22,998 bases of DNA from Phaeoceros laevis (Eukaryota; Anthocerotophyta; Anthocerotopsida; Notothyladales), in assembly GCA_049999765.1 (NCBI GenBank), contig JBNGIQ010007975.1:1-22998 (forward strand), written 5' to 3'. The notes under the pieces were generated by a model. That model was not told the origin of the DNA. It was given only the letters and a program-made list of their open reading frames with translations, and did no database searches. Of the stretch, positions 9,651-21,224 are shown one piece after another; position 1 is the stretch's first letter; every line of letters starts with the position of its first letter. Both the position numbers and the translations under genes were made by a program.

Positions 9651-9771
9651 TGAACCAGGGTAATTGACAATTACTAGTAGTAAGAAGCGAGGTAAGTTCT
9701 AGAAGTAGCCTGAATGGAATACTAGCAGAACATTCTGTACCATTAGTATAAACAGTTCTCACGCTCACGCT

Positions 9772-9839
9772 GAGCACTAAGAGTGCTCTTCGTTCTGAGC
9801 ATCATGGCTTCATGGGCATTCATAGGTGCCCATGAAGCC
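9772..9839. repeat. Two adjacent perfect hairpins (7-bp and 13-bp stems)
   Basis: GAGCACT (9772-9778) pairs with AGTGCTC (9782-9788). GGCTTCATGGGCA (9806-9818) pairs with TGCCCATGAAGCC (9827-9839) with an 8-base loop. A perfect 13-bp stem is unlikely by chance at one site. It could be the fold of a small transposon end or of a transcript. It is too short for a typical plant microRNA precursor. Confidence 0.6.
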
Positions 9840-10231
9840 CGGGCACACGTAGGCTGTGCCTGCTATACCCGTCTTCCTCCCCTATGCAGAAGGGGCAAGT
9901 GTCATTGTTTGGGACCACAGTAGCTCAGGCTGGGGGTTCGGCTCGTGGGTAGAGACGACAGGTTGCTGGTTGCGCAGTGCATGGTACATTAGCGGCGAGA
10001 CCCAAGGACGGAGTGGAGCGCTCACGACATTCCGTGGGGATCTCGGCTGGTCACGACGAGGTTCAACCCAGGGGTTAGGGCGTAGGTTTAGGCGTGAGCC
10101 GTTACGGCAAACAGGTTTTTCAGCGCCACACCATATCGTACTAAAAAACGTGATAAAAATTCAATAGTAGGAAGCACGAGCATGGTTCTGAGAGTACATG
10201 AGCCTAAATGTAGAGTTATGTACATGAACAT
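9840..10231. other. GC-richer non-coding stretch
   Basis: An open frame at 9856-10167 (plus) has no recognisable motif and a composition unlike a globular protein. The stretch may be part of an old repeat element. No gene is called. Confidence 0.35.
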
Positions 10232-10308
10232 ATTTGGAAAAAGAAGGAATGCATTTGGAAACAGAAGGAACGCATTTGGAAAAAGAAGGAACGCATTTCG
10301 AAGAAGAA
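10232..10308. repeat. 21-bp tandem repeat, three copies plus a partial fourth
   Basis: Units begin ATTTGGAAA at 10232, 10253 and 10274, with a diverged partial copy at 10295 (ATTTCGAAG). Each unit reads about ATTTGGAAAAAGAAGGAACGC. Both strands stay open across it and give seven-residue peptide repeats, an automatic result of a period divisible by three. Confidence 0.85.
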
Positions 10309-10364
10309 GAGTCATGAAGGACCATACGTTGGAGCCGTTGCACACGTCAAGCCTTACGTACAAA

Positions 10365-10412
10365 ACCGAATCCAAGTTTGAAGTTGAAACCGAATCCAAG
10401 CTTGAAGTTGTT
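10365..10412. repeat. 24-bp tandem duplication
   Basis: ACCGAATCCAAGTTTGAAGTTGAA at 10365-10388 is followed by the near-identical unit at 10389-10412. It lies about 60 bases after the 21-bp array. Confidence 0.8.
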
Positions 10413-10655
10413 GTTCATAATAACACAACACTCTCTGAGACCCACACCCTACCAAGGCAAAGCCAACATTATTTGGGATATAAATGGTGTAGACGAGCAC
10501 CAATCACTTTTACAGAGGGAGGATAATGGGGTGTTTTCAATAAAGGTAACAAATAACAAAGAACATTTATCACACGTTCCCTATTAGGGAGTAGGCAGAC
10601 GCATAACAATTAGAGGAAAATAACAGTTAGGGGCTAGAGAGCGCGGACTGCATAT

Positions 10656-10704
10656 GGTGGTGGTAATGGTGGTAGTAGTAGTAGTAATAGTAGTAGTAGT
10701 AATG
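10656..10704. repeat. GTA/GTG trinucleotide microsatellite
   Basis: An interrupted run of GGT, GTA and TAG trinucleotides. The resulting open frames (poly-Thr/Ile on the minus strand) are artefacts. Confidence 0.85.
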
Positions 10705-11950
10705 GGAGAACACACACCGAAAAGACTTCGCAAGGGAGTCAGGTGTGCTGCCTTTTGTGTTGGGACTGTCAATGAGGGAAGCTCATTGATAGAAGGCAGA
10801 CCTGTTGGTGGTGAGAGATAAATTAACAGAATGACGCGTTATGCATACTGGCGAGACAAGTTCCCAGAAATGCTTCAGTTGGCGTAATCCTCATGTACAA
10901 TCTGCCTCCTCTGCAAAGTGCATAAATTTGGCTGTTCTGTTTCCATTTTCGAAATGCCCGCCCTGCTTGGTGGAGTGTTTAGGTGGGTTACCTACCTTGC
11001 TGTCTCGTGCTATTGTAGCTGCTTTCTATTGTCCATGTGTATTCGATGTATGGACTTGGGGACCAGGCTTCCACTCAGTATAGCCTTTTCTCGTGGCATT
11101 CAATATCGTGGCGCCCCTTGTGATCAATCTGTGGAGCAGGTTGCATACATTTTAAAGCTGGCTGCACGACACTTCTCCCTCCTCATAACATGAATTTTGG
11201 TAGTCGAAGGTTACATATTCCTTGTGTCCATGTTGTCATGCACCTTGTATGTGTTTCTGAACTAACCATACTTGCTTATCTGTCCACAATACCTCTTCCT
11301 AGCACATTGGTAGCACATTTAGTACATGCTTCTTACACTTGTGAAGGTCGCAATTTCCTTTCCCCAGTGGCCTGCAAATGACACCCCTGGAGTCCTAACT
11401 TCCAACGACTAGCGTGGGCTTCCAGCAAAGAAGGGTGTGCGCAGCAAAAAACCAAAGGCAAATCCATCGTCTGGTCTAAAACCGCATGAAGATCTGCAAA
11501 ATGGTTGATTGATATGTTGAGCATGCCAGGTAAGTCCCTCTTGAACATTTGATACCTTATGTGGTGAATGCGGTAAGATCTTGCATACCCCAATGAGGAA
11601 GCCAAGGAAATTTACGTATGGTGATGTGGGTATTCAGAATACTAAACAGCAAACGCTGAACATGAGGAACATTGAACAAGGTCAAGATGGACTAGTCTAG
11701 GTGCGCCTCGTAACCTAACCAGGCGGAATCCTACTCGACGTCCTGGAACTTGGAACCCATCCCTAATTGCGGACTTGTAATTAATATATTCACCGAGCGT
11801 ACCGGTGGTTTTTTTTTCCGCCTTCTCGGCGTCGAAGTTCGTGAGATTCTCCCACGAATGCTGTAGCGCATACAGCAGTAAGAATGGCTAAGCTCCAAGG
11901 GTGAGCCGCGTGCAGGAGCGGCGACCGCAGCAGGATTGGTCAGCTCAAAG
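10705..11950. other. Intergenic stretch upstream of CK2 alpha
   Basis: Short open frames on both strands between 10841 and 11605 have no recognised motif. The last few hundred bases before 11950 probably include distal promoter sequence for the CK2 alpha gene, but no TATA box can be placed with confidence. Confidence 0.35.
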
Positions 11951-11968
11951 GGCTCGGTTCATCTTCTT

Positions 11969-11981
11969 TCCCTAAACCCTG
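11969..11981 (+). promoter_or_regulatory. Telo-box-like motif upstream of CK2 alpha
   Basis: CCCTAAACCCT follows a pyrimidine-rich run (TCTTCTTTC). Plant telo-boxes and adjoining pyrimidine tracts commonly lie near transcription starts of housekeeping and translation-related genes. It is about 450 bases upstream of the longest CK2 alpha open frame, so it plausibly marks the start of transcription. This is inference from motif and position only. Confidence 0.4.
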
Positions 11982-15067
<3,086 letters not shown>

Positions 15068-16800
15068 CGATGAGCTGAAGGTCTTCAAAGACTGTGAACC
15101 GTCTTTAGGAGGCTGGAAGGTTGGTTTGATGCGGAAGCTAGGTGGTAGGAAGTAAAAATTCTTTGGGTTTGTATCCAATAGCAACCTGAGATAAGCTAGT
15201 GGTCACATACATAACAGGCAGTTTGGCTGTGGTTTCAGACTTGTGCGGTAGCTTGTCATAGTTATTTGTTGTACTAGTATTGCAGTGGGCAACTTAGAGT
15301 TAGTGGCAACTCCAACGCTCATATTTGAGGGCGGCCTTCTATGAAGGACCGCGGAGCTAACCTGGCTGTATGGCTGCTCAGATGGCCGTACTTTTGGTAC
15401 TGCTTCTTAAACTTCCTTTCTGGGTTACGTTTCTCTCCTGAGGCTCTCCGTTTCATGTGTTTCTGCATATTTGTTTGTAGTCAATGGAGGTCGGTAGACT
15501 AGGTCACTAGGCGTAGGTTTTTATTTGGCCATGGCTGCTGGAATTGAAAAGATGCGCATATTGTGTGGGTGTATTCAATTGAACCGAGTGTATCGCTTTG
15601 GGAGAGCTTAATCAGGTCTAGGTAAGCATCACAGTTCGATATCGTCGAAAGAAACACGCGTTCAACAGAGGCAAAGATCACTAGCACGCCCTGCTTTTCC
15701 TGTAGGCGTCTGACTTTGATATGCGAAGGAGGGCGATCACTGCTTCAATGAACAATGGTTTTTGTGACAGATCGATGGGAATGAAACGCGCGTCAGCCCA
15801 CATTTACACTTCGAAAACGTGTTGAAATATACACTGGTCGGACTGATAAGACACAGTCTAGTATGCTGGTTCCTGCACGATCATTAGCCAGGGATGTGCT
15901 GTGCTTTCCACGCAAGTATTGTAACGACAGCCCCTAACTAGCGGGTCCCAATTATCACAAAGCTTTGCAATGCACTCAGTACATGTAATTAGGAAGACAA
16001 GAAAGGCAAAAGAAACACCAAAGACACAGGGAGCACCGGTGCAGATGGGCTGTTTGTAGCTGTAGAAAGGCGGATGCTGGCAACGATCTGTACGTCCAGT
16101 CAGCGAATGATGGACTGTCTAAGGACAAACTGCTGCTGGCTGTGGGGTCGCCTTGGCACCCAAACCTTGTACTCAAACAAACAGGGCACGCACTCCTCAG
16201 CATCCAAGGGCCTCAAAGGCCTCTAGTAAGCTACCGTGGACAGATCCCAGAATGCATCGGACAGGCACAATTGAGGAAGAAAGTGGCGACTGCCTCGTTT
16301 GATACCGGTGCTTGTCAAGGAGCCAAGGCCCCTTAAGTAGTACAAAGATCCATCTTCCTCCATTGGTTCCGCGTTAAAGTCGGAATCCTGATGCCATGCC
16401 CACCATCCAGCTGTGGCTCAAATCTAGAATAATCCCAGGTCCTGCGCTTAAATATGTCCCCCCCATTCTTAGAGACCAAGGTAACAAAAAGTGGCGCGTG
16501 AAATTTTTACCTATCAGGACCTCTAGTCTAATTTGTTATATCACTTCCCTTCCAAGCAGGAGTAAATCCGAGACACGTGCCTTGTCATGTAGAGGTAAAA
16601 GTGGTGCGGTTTTTTTGAACTTGCTATTGCGCAGGTGGACATCATACGTTGCACCAGTGCTTCCCAATTCCGTCTGCTACAGAATCTGTGAAAGGTTACT
16701 TTGTTCTCTATATGCCACACCCTGCGCACCTACAACATAACCGAGTCGCCTCAGGTAAGCATAACTCTGATATTAGTCACGGTGCAAAACAAAAACTCTA
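15068..16800. other. CK2 alpha 3'UTR then intergenic DNA
   Basis: After the CK2 alpha stop at 15065-15067 the first few hundred bases are the likely 3'UTR; T-rich stretches follow but no single polyadenylation signal stands out. The open frame continuing to 15155 in another phase is not coding. From about 15500 to 16800 I see short open frames only, with no recognisable protein motif. Confidence 0.4.
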
Positions 16801-16871
16801 TTAGGACCTGTTCACACCACCCAGATCCCAAGAGGCCAAAGCAAGGAGGGCCGATCGGGACCATTGGATTA

Positions 16872-16903
16872 AGTTTTGGTGTGGCTTCGCTTCACACCAA
16901 ACT
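16872..16903. repeat. Hairpin in the left part of the inverted-repeat element
   Basis: TTTGGTGTG (16875-16883) pairs with CACACCAAA (16893-16901) across a 9-base loop. The right arm belongs to the same end motif as the element's terminal repeats, so the subterminal region seems to hold an inverted pair of this motif. Confidence 0.6.
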
Positions 16904-16999
16904 CAAGTCCCGTCTTGTTTAAGCGCTTTTGTGGCATGCCATCGCGGCATACTCTCTTTCCTATGTGGCAGCATTAATTACACTGCAAGAGGAAGAATG

Positions 17000-17075
17000 T
17001 TTATTTCTGTGTAAGAAGAAGTTCATTTCTCGAGCCATTTATTTCTGTGTAAGAAGAAGTTTATTTCTCGAGCCA
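17000..17075. repeat. 38-bp tandem duplication
   Basis: TTTATTTCTGTGTAAGAAGA at 17000 recurs at 17038 with period 38. The two units differ by a single base (TTCATTT against TTTATTT). It lies inside the candidate inverted-repeat element. Confidence 0.85.
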
Positions 17076-17140
17076 AAGAAACGCGTATTTACGTGACGTT
17101 CCCAATACGATTTATTTCAAGTTATTTGATAAATAAATAA

Positions 17141-17240
17141 NNNNNNNNNNNNNNNNNNNNNNNNNNNNNNNNNNNNNNNNNNNNNNNNNNNNNNNNNNNN
17201 NNNNNNNNNNNNNNNNNNNNNNNNNNNNNNNNNNNNNNNN
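17141..17240. other. Assembly gap (100 N)
   Basis: Exactly 100 N between AT-rich DNA ending AAATAAATAA and a GC-rich island. The true length is unknown. Confidence 0.97.
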
Positions 17241-17280
17241 GGGCCGCCAGCATCAAGCCATTTCCCAGCAGCCGGGTGCG

Positions 17281-17400
17281 GCGGAAGGATCGGCCACGGC
17301 AGGGCTGTACCACGGCGGGGTGCGGCCTCAAGCCGTCACGGCGGAAGGATTGGCCACGGCAGGGCTGCACCACGGCGGGGCGCGGCCTCAAGCCGTCACG
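17281..17400. repeat. GC-rich 60-bp tandem repeat, two full units
   Basis: Bases 17281-17340 and 17341-17400 are the same 60-base unit (GCGGAAGGATCGGCCACGGC...) with three differences. Partial, more diverged unit-like sequence lies on both sides. The period is divisible by three, so several frames on both strands stay open with a 20-residue peptide repeat; I do not take this as a gene. The island sits between two gaps. Confidence 0.9.
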
Positions 17401-17500
17401 GCGGCAGGCAGGCCGGCTCAAGAGCCGCGCTCAGGCATCTTCGAGCGTGGCTCCCTCCTTGCAGCGTCGCCATCTCACCACGGCGGCGACACCATCGCCA

Positions 17501-17600
17501 NNNNNNNNNNNNNNNNNNNNNNNNNNNNNNNNNNNNNNNNNNNNNNNNNNNNNNNNNNNNNNNNNNNNNNNNNNNNNNNNNNNNNNNNNNNNNNNNNNNN
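17501..17600. other. Assembly gap (100 N)
   Basis: Exactly 100 N between the GC-rich island and sequence resuming AAATAAATCG, which resembles the AT-rich sequence before the previous gap. Confidence 0.97.
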
Positions 17601-17606
17601 AAATAA

Positions 17607-17674
17607 ATCGAGGTCCCACAACCCTCCTTACAAAACCCTCCTCGCGAGGAGGGTTTTTGTAACGGGACCTCGAT
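17607..17674. repeat. Nested foldback with perfect GC-centred palindrome
   Basis: The outer arms ATCGAGGTCCC (17607-17617) and GGGACCTCGAT (17664-17674) are exact reverse complements. Inside, AAAACCCTCCTCGCGAGGAG plus GGTTTT (17632-17657) is a perfect 26-base palindrome. The arrangement resembles two inverted transposon ends in contact, or a short foldback element. Confidence 0.75.
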
Positions 17675-17795
17675 TGCACGCTTTGGAATGCCATGTACGC
17701 TCAATTAGTATACATGGGCGTCTACGTGTCCATTACGAGGGCTCGCGACCCAACCTCGGGACTTGGGATCTTGGTTTGGTGTGAAGCGGACCTTA

Positions 17796-18115
17796 GAAGA
17801 GCATGCAAAACCCCGTGAAAAAAATCGTGCGAGCTCAGCCGTCTCATCTCATCATTATTAGTGTCGTTCGTAAGGAACCGGACAATACCGAAAGTCGAGA
17901 GAAGCTTTGCGCTTTCAGGCCAATGCCGCAGACCCGTCGGTGCTAATGCTTCGCATCTGATCAGCTGACGTCTATGACGCGAAGGAGAGACCAAATACGA
18001 GGTGCAATGAAATATGGAAGGAAGTGACGGCTACGTTCATGAGGCAAACTTCACAGCCATCAATTTGCGATGTATCAACAATGAAGTCAAAACTGTGCGC
18101 TCCCGCAGAGGAGAC
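17796..18115. other. Intergenic, downstream of RPS20 (its 3'UTR lies here)
   Basis: The RPS20 3'UTR runs leftward from 18115 into this stretch. No canonical AATAAA was found close to the stop; plant polyadenylation signals are often degenerate. No other gene is seen. Confidence 0.45.
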
Positions 18116-18684
<569 letters not shown>

Positions 18685-18691
18685 GATGTCT

Positions 18692-18907
18692 CTGAAGCAA
18701 GCAAACGAAAACTTCAGATTCCAGCTGAGGACGCTTTCGGTACCTGAAAACCTAAAGCCATCCCAACAGGCATAGGCGGCGATGATAGGCCAGGGCTGGC
18801 AGAGTGCAGAAGATCCAGAAGACAGTACTACTGGACCATATGACACTCTGCTTCACAGAAAACACAGAATGGAAAAGTACTGGACGATGGCACCAAGGAC
18901 CACATAC
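18692..18907 (-). other. Probable 5'UTR intron of RPS20
   Basis: On the minus strand a strong donor (GAAG|GTATGT) begins at 18907 and an acceptor (TTGCTTCAG) ends at 18692, seven bases before the ATG. A leader intron just before the start is common in plant ribosomal-protein genes. A second possible donor (CAG|GTACC at about 18743) exists, so the exact leader structure is inferred. Confidence 0.55.
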
Positions 18908-19073
18908 CTTCAGATAGCAGAAACGAAGGTGCACCCCCGAGACAGACGCCGGCTTCGCCGACCGCTTGCTGAGGGGCGCTATTTCAGCTTCTAGCGACAC
19001 GAAGATTGCAGAAAAGAACACTTCACACTTGAGCCGCACTATAATGCGCGCAGGAACCCCTTAAACCCTTCAC

Positions 19074-19081
19074 AAACCCTA
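19074..19081 (-). promoter_or_regulatory. Telo-box in the RPS20 promoter
   Basis: AAACCCTA (TAGGGTTT on the RPS20 sense strand) lies about 390 bases upstream of the ATG and about 170 upstream of the proposed leader intron. A second weaker copy (TTAAACCCTT) lies at 19061-19070. Telo-boxes near the transcription start are a known hallmark of plant ribosomal-protein genes. Confidence 0.7.
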
Positions 19082-19142
19082 GGCAGATATCCTAACTACA
19101 CTACAGACCAGGTCAGGTTGTTCCAGTGATGACATGCGTTGA

Positions 19143-19787
19143 GGCTCTTCGGAGCCGCTGGTTGCTTCTATCAAAGAGTTTGGAACCAGTGACTTTCTTC
19201 CCAGCGACGGAGTCACCTCTAGCTATGTCCACACTGTGACAAAGGCTCTTCGACAAACCATTGTGAGGCAGACAGGGGTCGCGAAGCCGACTCATTTTCC
19301 GCCCCTGGGGAATTCGGAAATTGGAGGATCTCAGCTGAAGTCTAGGTCCTTCTCGCTTGTCAATTCAGGTGTTAGGGAGCAGGTTATCAGTGACAGAGGT
19401 AGTGAAAGGAAGAATGTGGCGGAGGATGAGGGCCAGAAGCTGGCGTTGAACGGAATTGGGGAGAAGCGCAGCCTGGTTTCAGTTTCAAATGGCACTTTTT
19501 CCGTTCCTGTGGTGGAGAGTAAGAGGGCTCCACCGCATGAAGGAAAGTCTGGCAGTCGGATGAAAAGGAGACGGGAGAGCGTAGTGCCAGTGGAGAATGG
19601 GCCAGCTGCTGCCCTCGCGGAGGCCAAGGTTGCAAGTGACTCCGGATCGTGTGGAGGAAAAGAAGCTAGCATGGGACAAGGTTCACACTACGGGTCAGCC
19701 TCTGACGGATGTGCAGGACCACACCACGGACACCGTCAAGCCTCCCCGCCGCAAGAAAAGCAGGACAAACCAGAAACCGGTGTGTGA
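19143..19787 (+). CDS. Unassigned open frame upstream of the LINE relic
   Basis: The frame is open for about 214 codons between TGA 19140-19142 and TGA 19785-19787, with no ATG in its first 135 codons. The peptide starts E-P-L-V-A-S-I-K-E-F-G-T-S-D-F-L and continues with A-L-R-Q-T-I-V-R-Q-T-G. It then becomes low-complexity and basic, rich in Ser, Gly, Lys and Glu, with R-M-K-R-R-R-E-S. I recognise no domain. Possibilities are the first open frame of the neighbouring LINE, an exon of a gene divergent from RPS20, or chance. The position between the RPS20 promoter and the LINE reverse transcriptase piece makes a LINE ORF1 remnant attractive, but no nucleic-acid-binding motif is visible. Confidence 0.25.
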   Translation, partial: GSSEPLVASIKEFGTSDFLPSDGVTSSYVHTVTKALRQTIVRQTGVAKPTHFPPLGNSEIGGSQLKSRSFSLVNSGVREQVISDRGSERKNVAEDEGQKLALNGIGEKRSLVSVSNGTFSVPVVESKRAPPHEGKSGSRMKRRRESVVPVENGPAAALAEAKVASDSGSCGGKEASMGQGSHYGSASDGCAGPHHGHRQASPPQEKQDKPETGV

Positions 19788-20073
19788 GAAAATGTTCTCA
19801 ACTGAACCATGCAGATGCTTCATATCACACAAATCCCAAGTTTTGTTGTGCCTGGGGCATCAATAACCTGCTGCACGTTTACATTCCAGCATCCAGGTCG
19901 AGTACAGCGCTCCTACATACAAATGAGGATCCTGTCGCCGTGGAGGGGATGTGTTCCTTTTGCTGCAGTTCACGTTAAACTTGAAGCCTTCAGTGCATAC
20001 CTACCCTTCAGTACATGTCCAGTTCAGTTCCTTGTGTGCATACAGACTTACCTTTTCAATTATGGACAGAAAA

Positions 20074-20682
20074 ATGAGGCAGCTCAGAGAGATACAGATC
20101 CAAGTAACTCAAGATTATCACTATCTCGGCCTTACCTTCCATCGCACCAAGGGACTAACCATGGAGTGGGAGTCAAGGCTCAGCCATGCACTGGCTGTTC
20201 AAAGCAAACAAACTCCTGAGGAGCCATTTTCAAACAGAGGTAAATTCATGCAAGATAGCTTAGGATCATGTTCTTCCGAGCATGTGTCCTCTCCAAATTC
20301 TTGTATGCTGCTGAAGTTTGTGCTACTTACCCTCTGTCACAAGACAACATGGCCGGAAATGGAGACCCTACTCATTGATTTTTTGAGGGCTTTAGAACCT
20401 TGGTCTTAGGAAACAGACCAACCATCCCACTTTTGGCAAAAACTGGCTTGTACCCAATCGAGGTTGACCACTGCCATGGTGAGCTGCCTCCACCTGCCGA
20501 AGGTGGCAGGCAAGCCTGACTCCTCCAAGTTCGTCAACAGGGCACTCAACCTCACCAGGGAAACTGCCACCAGATACAGTACAGGCTGGTACTATGAGCT
20601 CAGGCAGTGGACGGCATCGTGGGGCCTTGACAACCTCTCCCTAGATGGCAGGTTGGAATTTATGCCAGGGCATATCATTTAA
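20074..20682 (+). mobile_element. LINE (non-LTR) reverse transcriptase C-terminal relic
   Basis: Successive blocks match the region after the catalytic core of LINE reverse transcriptases. Block one (frame through 20140) has Y-H-Y-L-G-L-T-F, the thumb-start Y-L-G-L pattern. Block two (frame starting 20268) has R-A-C-V-L-S-K-F-L-Y-A-A-E-V, like the family's L-L-Y-G-A-E-V. It continues past an in-frame TGA at 20376 into G-F-R-T-L-V-L-G-N-R and L-A-K-T-G-L-Y-P-I-E-V, like the L-G-x-R-x-S-T-P...E-L-G-x-x-P-L segment. A frameshift near 20477 leads to C-L-H-L-P-K and W-Y-Y-E-L-R-Q-W-T-A-S-W-G-L, ending at 20680-20682. The catalytic Y-x-D-D box and the endonuclease are absent. Dead fragment; the clade is not determined. 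Confidence 0.7.
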
Positions 20683-21224
20683 TTTCGGCAGCCCTGGAAG
20701 GTCCCCAGAAGGTCTCAAGGGATTCATGAAGAAGTGGACTGCTATATGTAGCAACATGAGGTGTTGCGGATGGGGATGGCATGCTGACAAAACAGTGTAT
20801 ACATGTCGATGAGTTGATGTGGCCCGATGGATAACTTAAAGCTTCAGGGTACGGTCATGAAACGACAGACCCCTCCGATCCTGCCAGGCCAGGGGACGCC
20901 TTGAATGGGCCCGAATCAGGGATGAAGTGCTGCAGAGGAGCACCCGTAGACACAGGATTTCAAGTTGAAGAAATGACAGATCTTGTGTTGGACAGCATCA
21001 CCCTGACGGATCAACGCAATGTCACAAACTCACAAACTAGTTCAGACTTCAAAAATATGTGAAGCTCTATATAGCTAACGCTGACGTGGAAAATATGGGA
21101 AAACCCGTGGAAATATGAAAAATTGGAAATATATGGGAAGATAAAGGACAGGGCCCCCCCGATGGAGCGGAGAAAGCTAAGCCTTGCCTCCAGGGAGGCC
21201 AGTCTAAACTTAAAAAAACATCAC
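20683..21224. other. LINE tail or intergenic, then 3' flank of the secreted-protein gene
   Basis: A short open stretch at about 20881-20968 (C-Q-A-R-G-R-L-E-W-A-R-I-R-D-E-V-L-Q) may be further LINE remnant. From about 21085 to 21145 the motif GGAAATAT recurs a few times. The last part holds the 3'UTR of the minus-strand gene that follows. No polyadenylation signal is clear. Confidence 0.35.

Larger units (their letters stand above)
16804..17792. mobile_element. Candidate non-autonomous PIF/Harbinger-type element with TTA target duplication
   Basis: The left end reads GGACCTGTTCACACCACCCA followed by GATCCCAAG. The right end, read on the opposite strand, is GGTCCGCTTCACACCAAACC followed by AAGATCCCAAG. 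These are imperfect terminal inverted repeats of about 32 bases. The trinucleotide TTA flanks both ends directly (16801-16803 and 17793-17795), the target duplication typical of PIF/Harbinger. A further copy of the end motif (CGCTTCACACCAAACTCAAG) lies at about 16888. No transposase is seen inside. The apparent length of about 989 bases is unreliable because two 100-N gaps lie within it. Boundaries and family are inferred from ends and flanks. Confidence 0.55.

Noticed and set aside
10050-10085. GGTTCAACCC string resembling a tRNA T-arm
   Set aside because: No matching acceptor stem, D-arm or anticodon arm at tRNA spacing was found.
10584-10772. Minus-strand frame with poly-Thr/Ile
   Set aside because: It is a translation of a GTA/GTG microsatellite.
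17276-17784. Open frames on both strands across the GC-rich island and gap
   Set aside because: They are kept open by a 60-base repeat and by N bases, and differ between frames with no conserved domain.
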